DNA from: Oehlia diaphana
Taxonomy: Eukaryota > Glomeromycota > Glomeromycetes > Glomerales > Glomeraceae
Direction: 5' to 3'
Assembly: GCA_003833135.1 (NCBI GenBank)
Contig: QZLH01001018.1
Location: 17,118-31,334, forward strand
DNA: 14,217 nucleotides
Within the stretch, counting starts at the first letter, position 1; every line of letters begins with the position of its first letter. The notes under the pieces were generated by a model. That model did not search any database, was not told the DNA's origin, and was given only the letters and a program-made list of their open reading frames with translations. Shown here piece by piece: positions 1-8,203 of this stretch. A program made the position numbers and the translations under genes.

Positions 1-99
1 GCAAAGTTTCGGCAGGATTTTTAATATGATTTAATATAGTTTCGGCATTTTCCGTATAGGTTTCGGCAGTTATTAAGAAGGTTTCGGCAAGCAACCTTA
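1..99 (-). mobile_element. Terminal fragment of a small TIR element (family of 7320-7562)
   Basis: The right-hand end reads GGTTTCGGCAAGCAACCTTA. This is the reverse complement of the left end of the complete element at 7320-7562 (TAAGGTTGCTTGCCGAAACC). The fragment carries the same internal repeats, seen here as AGTTTCGGCA-type words near 5, 39, 60 and 81. Only one end lies in the window. By analogy with the complete copy, an 8-bp target duplication should follow position 99, giving GCTAAAGC (100-107). Those bases are also the start of the next element, so this MITE probably landed in or beside that element's edge. The fragment is non-coding. Confidence 0.75.
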
Positions 100-362
100 G
101 CTAAAGCGGGGCATGGCTGCAGTGGCACCTATCAAAAATTTCTGAGATTCTCCGAGCTATACCACGGGATTCTCTGGAAAATCTTACTGTCACGGCTAGT
201 AGGAGTGTGGTCCTTTGTGGCTGACATGGCTTGTGTCCCACTCGCCACTCCCACGAAGGACCCCGCAAGCTCAGCCACGGCTCAAAGATTTCCCGGGGAA
301 TCTTGTAGCGCAGACCGGAGAATCCCAGAAATTTTTGGGCGTTACATTAGCCCTGCTTTAGC
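100..362. mobile_element. GC-rich foldback (inverted-repeat) element
   Basis: The sequence folds back on itself over its whole length. The left end GCTAAAGCGGGGC matches the reverse complement of the right end (GCTAAAGCAGGGC). Further in, CAAAAATTTCTGAGATTCTC pairs with CAAAAATTTCTGGGATTCTC, and CACGGCTAG..GTGTGGTCCTTTGTGG pairs with a diverged partner near 250-285. The arms are about 115-130 nt around a centre near 231, with clear mismatches. GC content is visibly much higher than in the flanks. There is no coding capacity. No clean target duplication is visible because the left flank is another element. The terminal word CTAAAGCGGGG is shared with the element at 1450-1859, so the two may belong to related families. 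Confidence 0.7.
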
Positions 363-379
363 CATACCCTGATAAGGAA

Positions 380-751
380 ATGGCCCCTATTGATCAAACT
401 GTGACACCTGAAACTTTCCGAAAGAAAAAACAAGCGCATGTTTTAGATGATAAACAAACCAAGAACTAATCAATAACGGCAAAACCTGATGCACAAACAT
501 CAGCCAATAAACCCTAACAAAAGGGGAAGAAATCACCTGACAATGAGACTAATCATATACTGACAGGATACGAAGCTGTCGAAGAGAAGCAAGAGCGAAT
601 CCGAGACATAATAGTTTACGATATCCCGTATACCTGGAACCTGCAGAAAATATTAGCAGAGTTAAAATTATGGGGAAATACTATCAAGTGTTCACTTAAA
701 CGTCAACACAAGTACCAGACTCTTATATTCAAAAAAATTTTTTCTTTTTAA
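380..751 (+). pseudogene. Truncated DIPYTW/LWGNT-family protein (repeat-associated), copy 1
   Basis: From the ATG at 380 (MAPIDQTVTPETF...) one frame runs to the TAA at 749-751. It is broken by in-frame stops at 467-469 and 515-517. The second half contains ILTGYEAVEEKQE, then VYDIPYTW and KILAELKLWGNTI, then RQHKYQT. These blocks align with the - strand copy at 10149-11587 (ILTGYTSLEDEQK, VYDIPYTW, KILAELKLWGNTI, HKYKTLKVKIAL). The match stops abruptly after QTL near 724, where AT-rich DNA begins, so the gene is truncated at its 3' side. I recognise the family only as an abundant, repeat-associated protein of Glomeromycotina, possibly the first ORF of a retroelement. Its biochemical role is unknown to me. 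The copy is not functional. Confidence 0.65.
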
Positions 752-974
752 ATTTTCAAAATAAGTGTATTTGTAATAAAGTTATTACTAAAGTTTAAAA
801 TCTGACTCAAAAGATCTATAAATCGTATTCTAAAATGCTTCTTTACACCATAATAGTACAATACTCGATTCGAATTTCCATTTAAGTTATTACTATGATA
901 ATTTTCTATTTAAATATGTTAAGTCGATAGAAACACACGAATTTTTCAATCTTAATACATTTGTGTAAATTAAA
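752..974. other. AT-rich spacer; candidate rearrangement boundary
   Basis: No coding or terminal-repeat signal is visible. The stretch lies between the abrupt end of the DIPYTW fragment and the start of the hAT gene. The expected hAT left terminal repeat (TAGGGTT...) is absent here. A matching left end is instead found at 12350-12464 in opposite orientation. This stretch is therefore hAT 5' leader, a rearrangement junction, or both. Confidence 0.35.
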
Positions 975-1099
975 ATGGGAAAGAGCAAAGATTATTAAAA
1001 AGAAAATATGAAAACGCTACTGAACTTGAAGATGAAGATGATGAAACTATGGATGACAGAACCAAGGACGAAGACGAGTACAGAACTGAGGATGAGAAT

Positions 1100-1210
1100 G
1101 AAGATGAACTCCTGGTTGAAGATGAACTCATGACTGAAGATGAACTTGTAGCTGAAGACGAACTTGTGGCTGGAGACGAGGATGAACCTGTGGCTGAAGA
1201 TGAAGAAGAA
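1100..1210 (+). repeat. 18-bp coding tandem repeat, acidic EDEL motif
   Basis: Units start at 1100, 1118, 1136 and 1154 (consensus GAAGATGAACTYRTGRCT), followed by a 24-bp variant at 1172 and a degenerate unit at 1196. They encode repeated (E/D)DEL plus two residues at the hAT N-terminus. The length keeps frame. The antisense reading of the same tract gives a long open frame of Phe/Ile/Ser that is only an echo of the repeat. Confidence 0.8.
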
Positions 1211-1449
1211 CCCAGAGTTGAAGTTGAAGTAAAACTTAGGGATGAAGATGAAGATGGAACTAGGCCTGAAGTTCCTATCCAAGTAATCTAACGTAGTAGA
1301 AGAGGAACGCAAGCTATTAAATCACGATCAAAAAATAAGGGAGGTGCTTCTAAGTCAGTCATATGGAATCACTTTGATACTAAAATGGCTAAATATCCTG
1401 GTCGTCCTGTTTGTCGAAAATGCAATGCTTTATTTTTGGCCAGATCAGG

Positions 1450-1859
1450 AGGTTGTCTAAAGCGGGGGCAAATCACGTGATTCAATGTAATTTTAATTAG
1501 ATTAATTTTTTATAAAGAAAGATTAATAGAAACTTTAAAATTATAATATAAGCGTATCCTTATCTGCTTTGCAAGTTTACTTAAGGAAAAAAAGTGGATT
1601 TTGAATATTGTTTTTGACTTTACATATGAATGAACGAAACTTTGCCAATCATATCCAAAAAATGGATAACAAATTGAAAAAGTCAAATAAATCAAAAACA
1701 GCATTCAAAACCCTACTCTGCGCTCTAAGTAAACTTGCAGAGCAGGCAAAAATGCATTTAGAATGTGTATTTAGAATGGTTGAATATATGGTAAAAAGTT
1801 TTATTTTATGAAACAATTTTTTCTGAAGTCACGTGATTTGCCCCCGCTTTAGACGACCT
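1450..1859. mobile_element. Foldback MITE inserted in the hAT BED finger
   Basis: The element is flanked by the direct repeat CCAGATCAGGA at 1440-1450 and 1860-1870; the true duplication is 10 or 11 bp depending on where the end is placed. The terminal inverted repeats begin GGTTGTCTAAAGCGGGGGCA / GGTCGTCTAAAGCGGGGGCA and continue AATCACGTGA, so a TCACGTGA palindrome sits inside each end (1473-1480, 1829-1836). The interior also folds: the strand around 1565-1620 is the imperfect reverse complement of 1678-1750. As a result, two opposite-strand open frames (1510-1704 - and 1608-1811 +) give look-alike peptides (KSKTIFKI..LSKLAKQ and KSKTAFKT..LSKLAEQ), which are not genes. A 9-11 bp duplication suits Mutator-like elements better than hAT, but that class assignment is inference. 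Confidence 0.85.
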
Positions 1860-2704
1860 CCAGATCAGGAACTTCTACTTTAAACCAAAGAACTATTCAC
1901 GATTACCGTATTGATCCTTATCCTAAAAATGAACAAGAAGAACGGGATGTGTTGGTTGCTAATGGGTTGTATGTGATATTCAACCTTTTAGCATTGTAGA
2001 ATGTGATGAATAGTGACAAATGATTGCCAAATTTGATTTGAGATATCAATTTCACAATTGACATACTTTGAAGGGCAATATTGTAAATTTATTCGAGGAA
2101 AAATTAGAAATAGTTAAAGTGGCAGTGCAACAAATTCCAGGAAAGTGAACAGCCCATCTTTCCTTAGTCTTACCATCCATTATGTAGATTCTTCCTGGAA
2201 ACTAAAAAAATTCCTCCTTGACATTATACCAATTGAAGTTCAACATAATGGATATAACATGGCGAATGTAATAATGGAAGTTCTTCATAAGTTTGGTTTG
2301 GCTGAGAAAACTTTAGCACTAACAACCGATAATGCATTCTCGATGATTTCTTGTGGTGAGTTTATAGTGGAGGAACTTGAAAAAGAATTTTAGAACCTCA
2401 ATTTCACCCATTACTGATGTGCCGTGCATGTCTTGAACCTTGCAGTCAACAAAGGATTAATTTTGATTTCTGAATCCGTTAAGAAAGTAAGATCATCTCT
2501 AATGTCTTACATTAAAACTTCTCAACCGGTATGTTACTCGTTAAAGGTGCTATGTGAGGTAAAGGTCTAGCGCCCACCTTTTACATGTTGGAGAAATGGA
2601 AAAGGATGGAGCCTGCTTTAAATTTACTTGCCGCTGATGATTTAAATGTTTGTCGAAGATATCTTACTGAGTTTGATCATATTACTTTCGCATATTTTTA
2701 ATGA

Positions 2705-2876
2705 TAATTTCAAGTTTTTTAGATGGATTTAAACAATAATAATTATTTCATGCTTTGGAGTTCTGATTAACTAATTTATAACTTTTATTCATGAAAAATA
2801 ATACTAACATATTTATAAATTAGAAGTGTTTTGGAGTCTAGTTCGTCTGTTTTTTTTCTAATTTTATTAGGATACT
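2705..2876 (+). other. Possible degenerate intron or spacer in the hAT gene
   Basis: Coding similarity stops after ...FAYF.DNFKF near 2715 and resumes at DTMVLLSPIEHATC near 2873. The right edge has a good fungal acceptor: a T-rich tract, CTAAT, then TTTTATTAG ending at 2870. The left edge has no clear GTAAGT or GTATGT donor. The stretch is therefore either an intron whose donor has decayed or a short AT-rich insertion. Confidence 0.35.
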
Positions 2877-3547
2877 ATGGTTCTTTTAAGTCCAATCGAA
2901 CATGCAACTTGTCTCCTTTCAGCAATTAGTTATCCAACCCATGGTGACATTCGGTTCATTTTTCTTGGTATTCAGGAGCATTTATCTCGATATATTAGTG
3001 ATGAAGACTTTTTGCAGCATACTGTGGCAGATGCAATTTATCAAAAATTAAGTGATTACTGGCCGGTTATAAGCGAATCTTCTCAAATTTCTTCATTATT
3101 AGATCCAAGAGTAAAGTTCTCTGCATTTGAAAATGAAATTAAAAGAGCAAGTGCAAAAAATTTAGTGTTGGATCTTACTGAATATTCGTCCTCATCATCA
3201 CCATTACTTACAGAAACTACAAGAGGAGATGATATTATAGATACACAAAATTTTTTCAAAATTTACGTAATAATATGACATTAAATTCGTTGGAAAACAC
3301 TAATACATCAACATCTAGGACACTTAAGAATGAAATGGAAAGGTATTTGGCAATACCGTTAGAAGACCAGATTGATCCCCTATTCTGGTGGCAAGTTCAA
3401 CGGGAAGAACTTCCAATTTTAAGCAAAATTGCACGAGATTTTTTGTTTATTCAAGCCACAAGTGTAGCTTCAGAGCAAGCTTTCTCACCATTAAGAAATA
3501 GGCTGGATGCTGAAACAGCCAGAGTAATGTTATGTTTGAAGAGTTAG
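2877..3547 (+). pseudogene. hAT C-terminal region including the hATC dimerisation domain
   Basis: This is the best preserved part of the hAT gene. The first frame (2877-3275) carries VADAIYQKLSDYW and SSLLDPRVKF, typical of the stretch before the dimerisation domain. The second frame (3275-3547) carries RYLAIPLEDQIDPLFWWQVQ, PILSKIARDFLFIQATSVAS and SEQAFS, the hATC signature. The two frames meet at a run of T at about 3250-3256, and one missing T explains the shift. The domain ends at a TAG (3545-3547) followed by IREAI. Relatives usually have Trp there, so this stop is probably TGG changed to TAG. The region mediates transposase multimerisation in intact hAT elements. Confidence 0.85.
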
Positions 3548-3565
3548 ATTCGTGAAGCCATTTGT

Positions 3566-3964
3566 TAATTGCCATTTAATGTATTGTTCTTGAAATTATC
3601 ATATTGAAGTCATCACATAATAAAACGAATAAAATTTTTGAACTTTATTTTAATTAATTAAATTATATTTAAGGGACTTAATAAATTAAATTTTTAAATA
3701 CATTACGAATTTTTTTCTTTTCTTTATAATTAATTGATTAAAAATGAAACAAAATAATTCATAATACATGTGATTTCTCTATACTAAAACCAAAAAAAAT
3801 ACTAATTTTCAATTATTTTAATACATTTCAAATTTTTCTTTATTAATTAATAAAGATAATACACGTGATTGCTTACACTAAAACCAAAAAAAAACATTAT
3901 CGTACATAAATATGCAAATGGTTAATAAATTAAAACATGAGAGCAAATTTCCTTAATTTAAATC
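3566..3964. repeat. AT-rich hAT 3' region with a diverged direct repeat
   Basis: Non-coding. Two diverged direct copies are visible, about 3696-3805 and 3818-3896. Both begin AATACATT, pass through TTTTTCTTT..TTAATTAAT and GATAATACAYGTGATT-like words, and end TACTAAAACCAAAAAAAA. The second copy is shorter. The role is unknown; subterminal repeats inside hAT elements are common. Confidence 0.5.
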
Positions 3965-4053
3965 GGTCTGATCTCGGTCCAGTCCGGTCCAAGTTAAAAG
4001 ACTGGTCTTTTTGGAACTGGACCGGACCGGACTAATCCAACCCTACTTCCAAA
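3965..4053. mobile_element. Right terminus of the hAT element plus target duplication
   Basis: A GC-rich imperfect hairpin (CGGTCCAGTCCGGTCCAAGTT against GGAACTGGACCGGACCGGAC) leads into the terminal sequence CTAATCCAACCCTA, ending at 4045. Read inward from the end, this is TAGGGTTGGATTAG, which matches the TAGGGTTAGAT end at 12464. The next 8 bp, CTTCCAAA (4046-4053), match CCTCCAAA (reverse complement of 12465-12472) except for one C/T difference. This is the expected 8-bp hAT duplication. The MULE frame resumes immediately after it. Confidence 0.7.
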
Positions 4054-4752
4054 TAATAATTTTTCTGTTAAAGTAGAACCTCTAGTATCTAATGCAATAG
4101 AATCTATAGAACTATATGAACCTTTATTTAATGATACAAGCACTTCTGATTATTCTACTTATCAGTATAATCTCACTATTGGAAATAGTTTGATGACTGG
4201 GAATGTGTTGATAAATTTATACATGAATATTGCCTAGAAAGAGGCTTTGGTTATCAGGTTTATCAAAATGATAAAGATTTAAATGATCATACTATTACCC
4301 ATCACAAATCATTTCATTATTCTCTAAGTGGTAATTATGAGGTATATAAGCAAATTGCTCAGAATGAACATCGTGTTTGAGATTCTAACAAAACGTGACA
4401 TTGTAACTTCAAATTACCAAAAATAGAGCAACAAATAAGATGTATAACATTAGTAGATGTACATAATCATGAATTAAATTCCACTGAGATTACTCATCTT
4501 AATGCAAAATATCATCAATTTAATGATGACATGGTATAGGATTTAAGATTTTATACAAATTGCAAGGTTGTACCTATTATACAATTGGAGATTCTAAAGA
4601 TGAATCTCCAGATTCTGGTTCATTTCTTAATAATCTTTTTGAAAAAATGACTGAGGATCTAAATTGGAAAGTGTTCATTCGTTACTCTGATAATGAATGT
4701 CATTTATCGGACATTTTTTAGATGTCATCTAAGTAGCAGGACTTGTATCACC

Positions 4753-4915
4753 TAGTGTTCCTCATGAGTTGAGTCAAGTCAAGTTCTGAGTCAATTTTAA
4801 AGTATTATTTATATAGTAGGGTATACCTACCTTCATTTTTATAATACTTTTAATTGTATTATTTATATTATATGAGTCTATGCGAGTTATTTCAAATTGC
4901 ATATGCAGTACCCTA
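4753..4915. mobile_element. 163-bp hAT-like MITE inside the MULE
   Basis: The direct repeat GTATCACC occurs at 4745-4752 and 4916-4923, with a ninth base also shared. The element starts TAGTGTTCCTCATGAG and ends CAGTACCCTA. The inverted ends are short and imperfect (TAGTGT against TAGGGT), with repeated GAGTC/GACTC-like words inside. The MULE protein reads ..QDLYH before it and FHDILLNDNT after it, so it splits the block just before the first catalytic Asp. The TAG start and 8-bp duplication point to hAT mobilisation. Confidence 0.75.
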
Positions 4916-4945
4916 GTATCACCTTTTCATGATATATTACTGAAT

Positions 4946-5943
4946 GACAATACATGCTAAAATATTAAATATAACATGTATCTAGGTGTATTCATAGTCA
5001 GAGATAATTATGGAAGGTTCCAGAATGTGGTGAATACATTTGCAGAGGATGAGATGGCATCTACATATACGTGAATCCTGCAATGCTTAACAAAGACAAC
5101 TAATAATTTAGCTCCACAATCATTTTGGACTGATTCTGAACCTGGTCTAATCAATGCAGCATCTCATGTTTTTCTAGTAACACCTCATTTTTCATATATG
5201 GCAAAATATTATAAAACATCTGAAAGCAAAATTAGGCGAAAATTTTCTTTCTTTCAGTAAAGCATTTTATTCATGTCGAAATGCTTTAAGTGTTGAATTA
5301 TTTCAACAAAAATGGAAATCAATGATAGAATTATTTCCAGAATATCAATCTTTTATGACAAAAACTTTATATCCTAATTTTTCTAGTTTAGTGTTACAAT
5401 CCGCGGATAATCCGTCAACCGTTATCCGAATCTGTCAGATCAGTTTGATAGAAGATATCTGAAAGTCGGATAACTGCATCATCCGGATATCCTTAACGAA
5501 TCATCTGGATCATCCGATTATTGAACATAATTCTGGCCAATTCTGTAGTGCCGGCCGGAATTACAATAACGATAGTCACGTGATCTCGAATAAAAGGTTT
5601 AGCCACCGGTAAGTTATGTTACACAAAATTTTTGCTGATTTTTTGTGTTACATGATGTTACACAAAATTCATAACTCTGGCCGGAACTATGAATTTGGCC
5701 CGATTTAAGTCCAAGATATCCTATGGATATCCAAGGGGATTATCTGGATGATTCGTCACAGATATCCTTCATCCGCCTTCATCCGATCCGTCTACAAAAT
5801 TTTCATCCATTATCCGAAAATGTCGGATATCCGGTCACGGATACAGATGGGGGATAGATGAATTGTAACACTATTCTAGTTGGGCTAAATCTTATTTACC
5901 ATTCCAATTTAATGGTGAAATACAGAGTACTCAAAGTATTAAA
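4946..5943 (+). other. MULE DDE catalytic triad, third residue lost
   Basis: The first Asp lies in LNDNT (codon 4946-4948) and the second in FWTDSEPG (codon 5132-5134, same frame, 62 codons later). The third acidic residue should lie in a VESFN-like block. Here that block reads IKSFNAIIKK, with codon AAA at 5941-5943, so Glu appears to have become Lys through a G-to-A change. The assignment rests on family knowledge of MULE transposases. Confidence 0.65.
5389..5873. mobile_element. 485-bp non-autonomous hAT element in the MULE
   Basis: There is an exact 8-bp duplication, TTCTAGTT, at 5381-5388 and 5874-5881. The 12-bp inverted ends are perfect, TAGTGTTACAAT and ATTGTAACACTA. Both subterminal zones are crowded with GGATA/TATCC and ATCCG words (about 5401-5515 and 5735-5840), which resemble the clustered subterminal sites bound by hAT transposases. 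The core has a GGCCGG-containing stretch, one TCACGTGA (5576-5583) and repeated TGTTACACAAAAT (5617 on, and about 5656 on). There is no coding potential. Removing it rejoins the MULE reading frame exactly. Confidence 0.9.
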
Positions 5944-6186
5944 TCTTTTAATGCTATTATCAAGAAAGCAGTAAACAGCACTAGCGCTCTCTGTGATGTT
6001 AAAAAAGCTATTAACAAAAGACATGAAAGTAATCCCAATATTGTCAACTAATTTAACACCACTTGTATTGTCATGATAAAGGTTTCAGATTTCTCAGTCA
6101 TTTACTTATGAAGGTCAATTGATAACATTATTTATTGAGTAGAATCTAATATTACCATGAACTCCATGTAACATTACAATCACTTC

Positions 6187-6340
6187 TAAGTGGTATTGAA
6201 CTTGGGAATATTATTAAAATATGGAATATACATCGTATAGGTGGATTATCATAACGCGAAAATTTAGTAGCACTGTTATCTGATGAAACTCTCCTCTGTA
6301 CCTGCATTATCTATTGCCATTTCTGAAGGGTAATATTATA
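6187..6340 (+). other. SWIM-type zinc finger remnant of the MULE
   Basis: The frame reads LLSGIELGNIIKIWNIHRIG, then a stop, then ENLVALLSDETLLCTCIIYCHF. Cysteines at 6297, 6303 and 6315 and the His at 6318 fit the C-x-C-xn-C-x-H SWIM pattern if the loop has shrunk. Relatives usually have a longer loop and CxH spacing, whereas here Cys and His are adjacent, so the site would not be normal. The frame continues through a TGA into RVILYSNSAKFYISMIPTKW. Confidence 0.6.
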
Positions 6341-7107
6341 TTCAAATTCAGCAAAATTTTATATTAGCATGATACCTACTAAATGGTACAAAGATAACAT
6401 AACTAATTTGGATTGCAGTTTTAAAAATTCACCAGTTCTTTCTGCAATAGAACCCGTAGATACTTCATCAGTGCCACCACCTCAAAATAACTTTATAATT
6501 CAAAGTTTGCATTATTTTCAAGGAGTAGAATATATTCAGCCTAATGAAATTATGTGCCAAAATAATTCCAAAAGAAATTGATTTGGAGTTGCATTTTCTA
6601 CAGCAAAAACTGCTATAAATGTTGCTTTGGAAACAAAACTAATGAAGAATTAATTAAAATACTAAAAGATTTTATTGCAGCCAAACATGAAAAACAAACA
6701 GAAAGAAATAATTATACTGATAATAATTTAGAAGTGAATAATTATACAGAAGATCAATCAAAATAAGATACTAGCAATATAATTATTCCTTTACAACAGC
6801 ACTTAATTGGCAGATTACTAATCTTAATGTTACTAAAATATGAGGTGCTCGTGCCATGAAATTATCAAAAAAGGGTCCCAATGCAAGAAAACCTGAATGA
6901 TCTGAATTATCAAGTGGCAAAGAGTAAAGCTCCGCATGAGTTGGCTTGAGCGAGCCACAGTCTGGCTCAGCTCAGCTCGAAAAAAAAAATTCTGGCCTGA
7001 GCCAGAATAAGCTGAGCCATAAAAATTTTGGCTCAAGCTAAAGTGAGCCGAGCTGAACCATGAAAATTATGGCTCGAGTCAAGCCAGGCTCAAGCTTTAT
7101 CTTCAGA

Positions 7108-7975
7108 TAAACGTTTTGCAACATTTTTTATTAAAGCATTGAAATAAACGTTGCAAAACGTTTTTTTATTAAAGAATTGAAAAAAATATTGCAAAACGTT
7201 TTTTTCCAATATAATATTATGAAAAAACGTTTTCACAACGTTTTTTTACTAAAGAATTAAAAAAAATGTTGTGAAACATTTTTTCTGATATAATATAATG
7301 AAAAAAACATTTTCACAACTAAGGTTGCTTGCCGAAACCTAAGGGTTTAGGCAAGATGGTGTTTTGCCGAAAAGTGAAATTCTGCCAAACTATATTAAAG
7401 TTATATCAAAAAACTGGTGAAACTCTGGAGAAAGGCGAAACTGCCGAAACTTATTATAAATGCCAAAACTGCTGAAACTCTGCCGAAACTATAATAAATC
7501 TATAGTAAAATTTTGACGAAACTAATCATAGGATTTTGAAGAGGTTTAGATAAGCAACCTTATTCGCAACGTTTTTTATTAAAGAATTGAAAAAAACGTT
7601 GCGAAATGTTTTTTTCTAATATAATATTATAAAAAAAATGTTTCGCAACATTTTTTTTATCAAAGAATTGAAAAAAACGTTGTGAAAGATTTCTTTTAAA
7701 ATAATATAGTAAAAAAAAATGTTGTAAAATGTTTTTTTTAAAATAATATAGTAAAAAAAAATGTTGTGAAATGTTTTTTATAGTAAAAAAAAATGTTGCA
7801 AAACATTTTTTTTAAAATAATATAGTGAAAAAAATGTTGCAAAATGTTTTTTTCTAAAATAATATAGTGAAAAAATGTTTTCGCAGCGTTTTTTTATTAA
7901 AGAATTAAAAAAAACGTTGCGAAACATTATTTTTAATATAATATTATACAAAAAACGTTTTCGCAACATTTTTTG
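7108..7975. repeat. Tandem array of AACGTTGCGAAACGTT-type units
   Basis: The array has irregular units of roughly 45-80 bp. Each pairs a core like ACGTTGCGAAACGTTTTTTT with ATTAAAGAATTGAAAAAA and TAATATAATATTATGAAAAA segments, and cores occur in both orientations, so the array can form many hairpins. The cores differ mostly by CG versus TG or CA at the same places (ACGTTGCGAAAC, ATGTTGTGAAAT, ACGTTGCAAAAC, ATGTTGCAAAAT). It is split by the insertion at 7320-7562. It is non-coding. Confidence 0.8.
7320..7562 (+). mobile_element. 243-bp MITE nested inside the array
   Basis: The ends are TAAGGTTGCTTGCCGAAACC and, inverted, TAAGGTTGCTTATCTAAACC. The first 11 bp are identical and the similarity then resumes. 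The flanking octamers TTCACAAC (7312-7319) and TTCGCAAC (7563-7570) differ by one G/A transition at a CpG, which fits an old 8-bp duplication. The inside is filled with GCCGAAACT-like words. The fragment at 1-99 belongs to the same family in reverse orientation. This is the third nesting level: MULE, then the 6925-8143 element, then this one. Confidence 0.85.
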
Positions 7976-8161
7976 TATGATAATTCAAGCCAGCTCGAGC
8001 TTTTTGAGCTGAGCCTATTACTGGCTCAAGCTCTTTTCAAGCTGGCTCACGAGCCACTGAGCCAATTTAATTGTGGCTCAACTTGGTACAGATTGAAAAG
8101 CTCAAGCCAGCTTGTGAGCCAGCTCGGCTCATGCGGAGCTTTAGCAAAGAGTTAATGCAGA

Positions 8162-8203
8162 TGTTTATTATGTGAAAAACCTGGTCATTACCAGAAAAAA
8201 TGT
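8162..8203 (+). other. CCHC zinc knuckle ending the MULE protein
   Basis: The translation CLLCEKPGHYQKKC fits CX2CX4HX4C exactly and is followed by PNTRKRKYR. It lies directly after the 8-bp duplicate at 8144-8151, separated from the previous MULE frame by a one-base shift. Such knuckles bind nucleic acid at the C-terminus of many MULE proteins. The frame stays open to a TAA near 8314, but I see no recognisable family similarity in that tail. Confidence 0.75.

Larger units (their letters stand above)
975..3565 (+). pseudogene. Degenerate hAT-family transposase with BED finger and dimerisation domain
   Basis: A likely original ATG is at 975 (MGK...), with a one-base shift before the acidic frame, whose first ATG is at 1049. 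Order of parts: an acidic Glu/Asp tract (1049-1288); a stop at 1289; and in the same frame a BED-type zinc finger (WNHF, CRKC at about 1415-1426, then GTSTL after the insertion at 1450-1859). The catalytic region follows at about 1930-2640, with QIPGK, SLTIHYVDSSWKLKKF, ALTTDN, EEL and CAVHVLNLAVN. The C-terminal hATC domain is at 2877-3547. Removing the inserted element and one 11-bp duplicate restores the finger in frame. Damage includes stops at 2391 and 2415 and an apparent small deletion near 2150, where the conserved TTDMWTS-like catalytic Asp block should be. A T-run frameshift lies near 3250-3256, and TGG has become TAG at 3545. hAT transposases cut and paste DNA in the nucleus. This copy cannot. 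Confidence 0.85.
6925..8143. mobile_element. 1219-bp hAT-like non-autonomous element
   Basis: There is an exact 8-bp duplication, GCAAAGAG, at 6917-6924 and 8144-8151. The inverted ends are perfect for 16 bp, TAAAGCTCCGCATGAG and its complement. Both subterminal zones (about 6940-7095 and 7980-8135) are packed with TGGCTC, GAGCC and AGCTC words in both orientations. Between them is an AT-rich tandem array (7108-7975), itself carrying another MITE. Open frames crossing it (for example 7778-7969 - and 7973-8155 +) merely translate the repeats. It interrupts the MULE tail just before the zinc knuckle. Confidence 0.9.

Noticed and set aside
752..974. Left terminal repeat of the hAT in its expected place
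   Set aside because: No TAGGGTT-type end or CTTCCAAA-like octamer is present here. The only matching left end is at 12464.
995..1312. 105-codon open frame on the - strand
   Set aside because: It is antisense to the acidic 18-bp repeat of the hAT gene. The Phe/Ile/Ser composition simply mirrors Glu/Asp codons.
1510..1811. Opposed small ORFs (1510-1704 - and 1608-1811 +) as a gene pair
   Set aside because: They lie in the inverted arms of the foldback MITE, so their similarity follows from the DNA folding back. No homologous family is recognised.
7108..7975. CRISPR-like array
   Set aside because: Units are irregular, with no constant repeat plus unique spacers. Variation is within the repeats and the context is a eukaryotic transposon.
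7778..8155. Small ORFs 7778-7969 (-) and 7973-8155 (+)
   Set aside because: Both translate tandem or subterminal repeats of the 6925-8143 element. The second spans the TGGCTC clusters and the terminal repeat.
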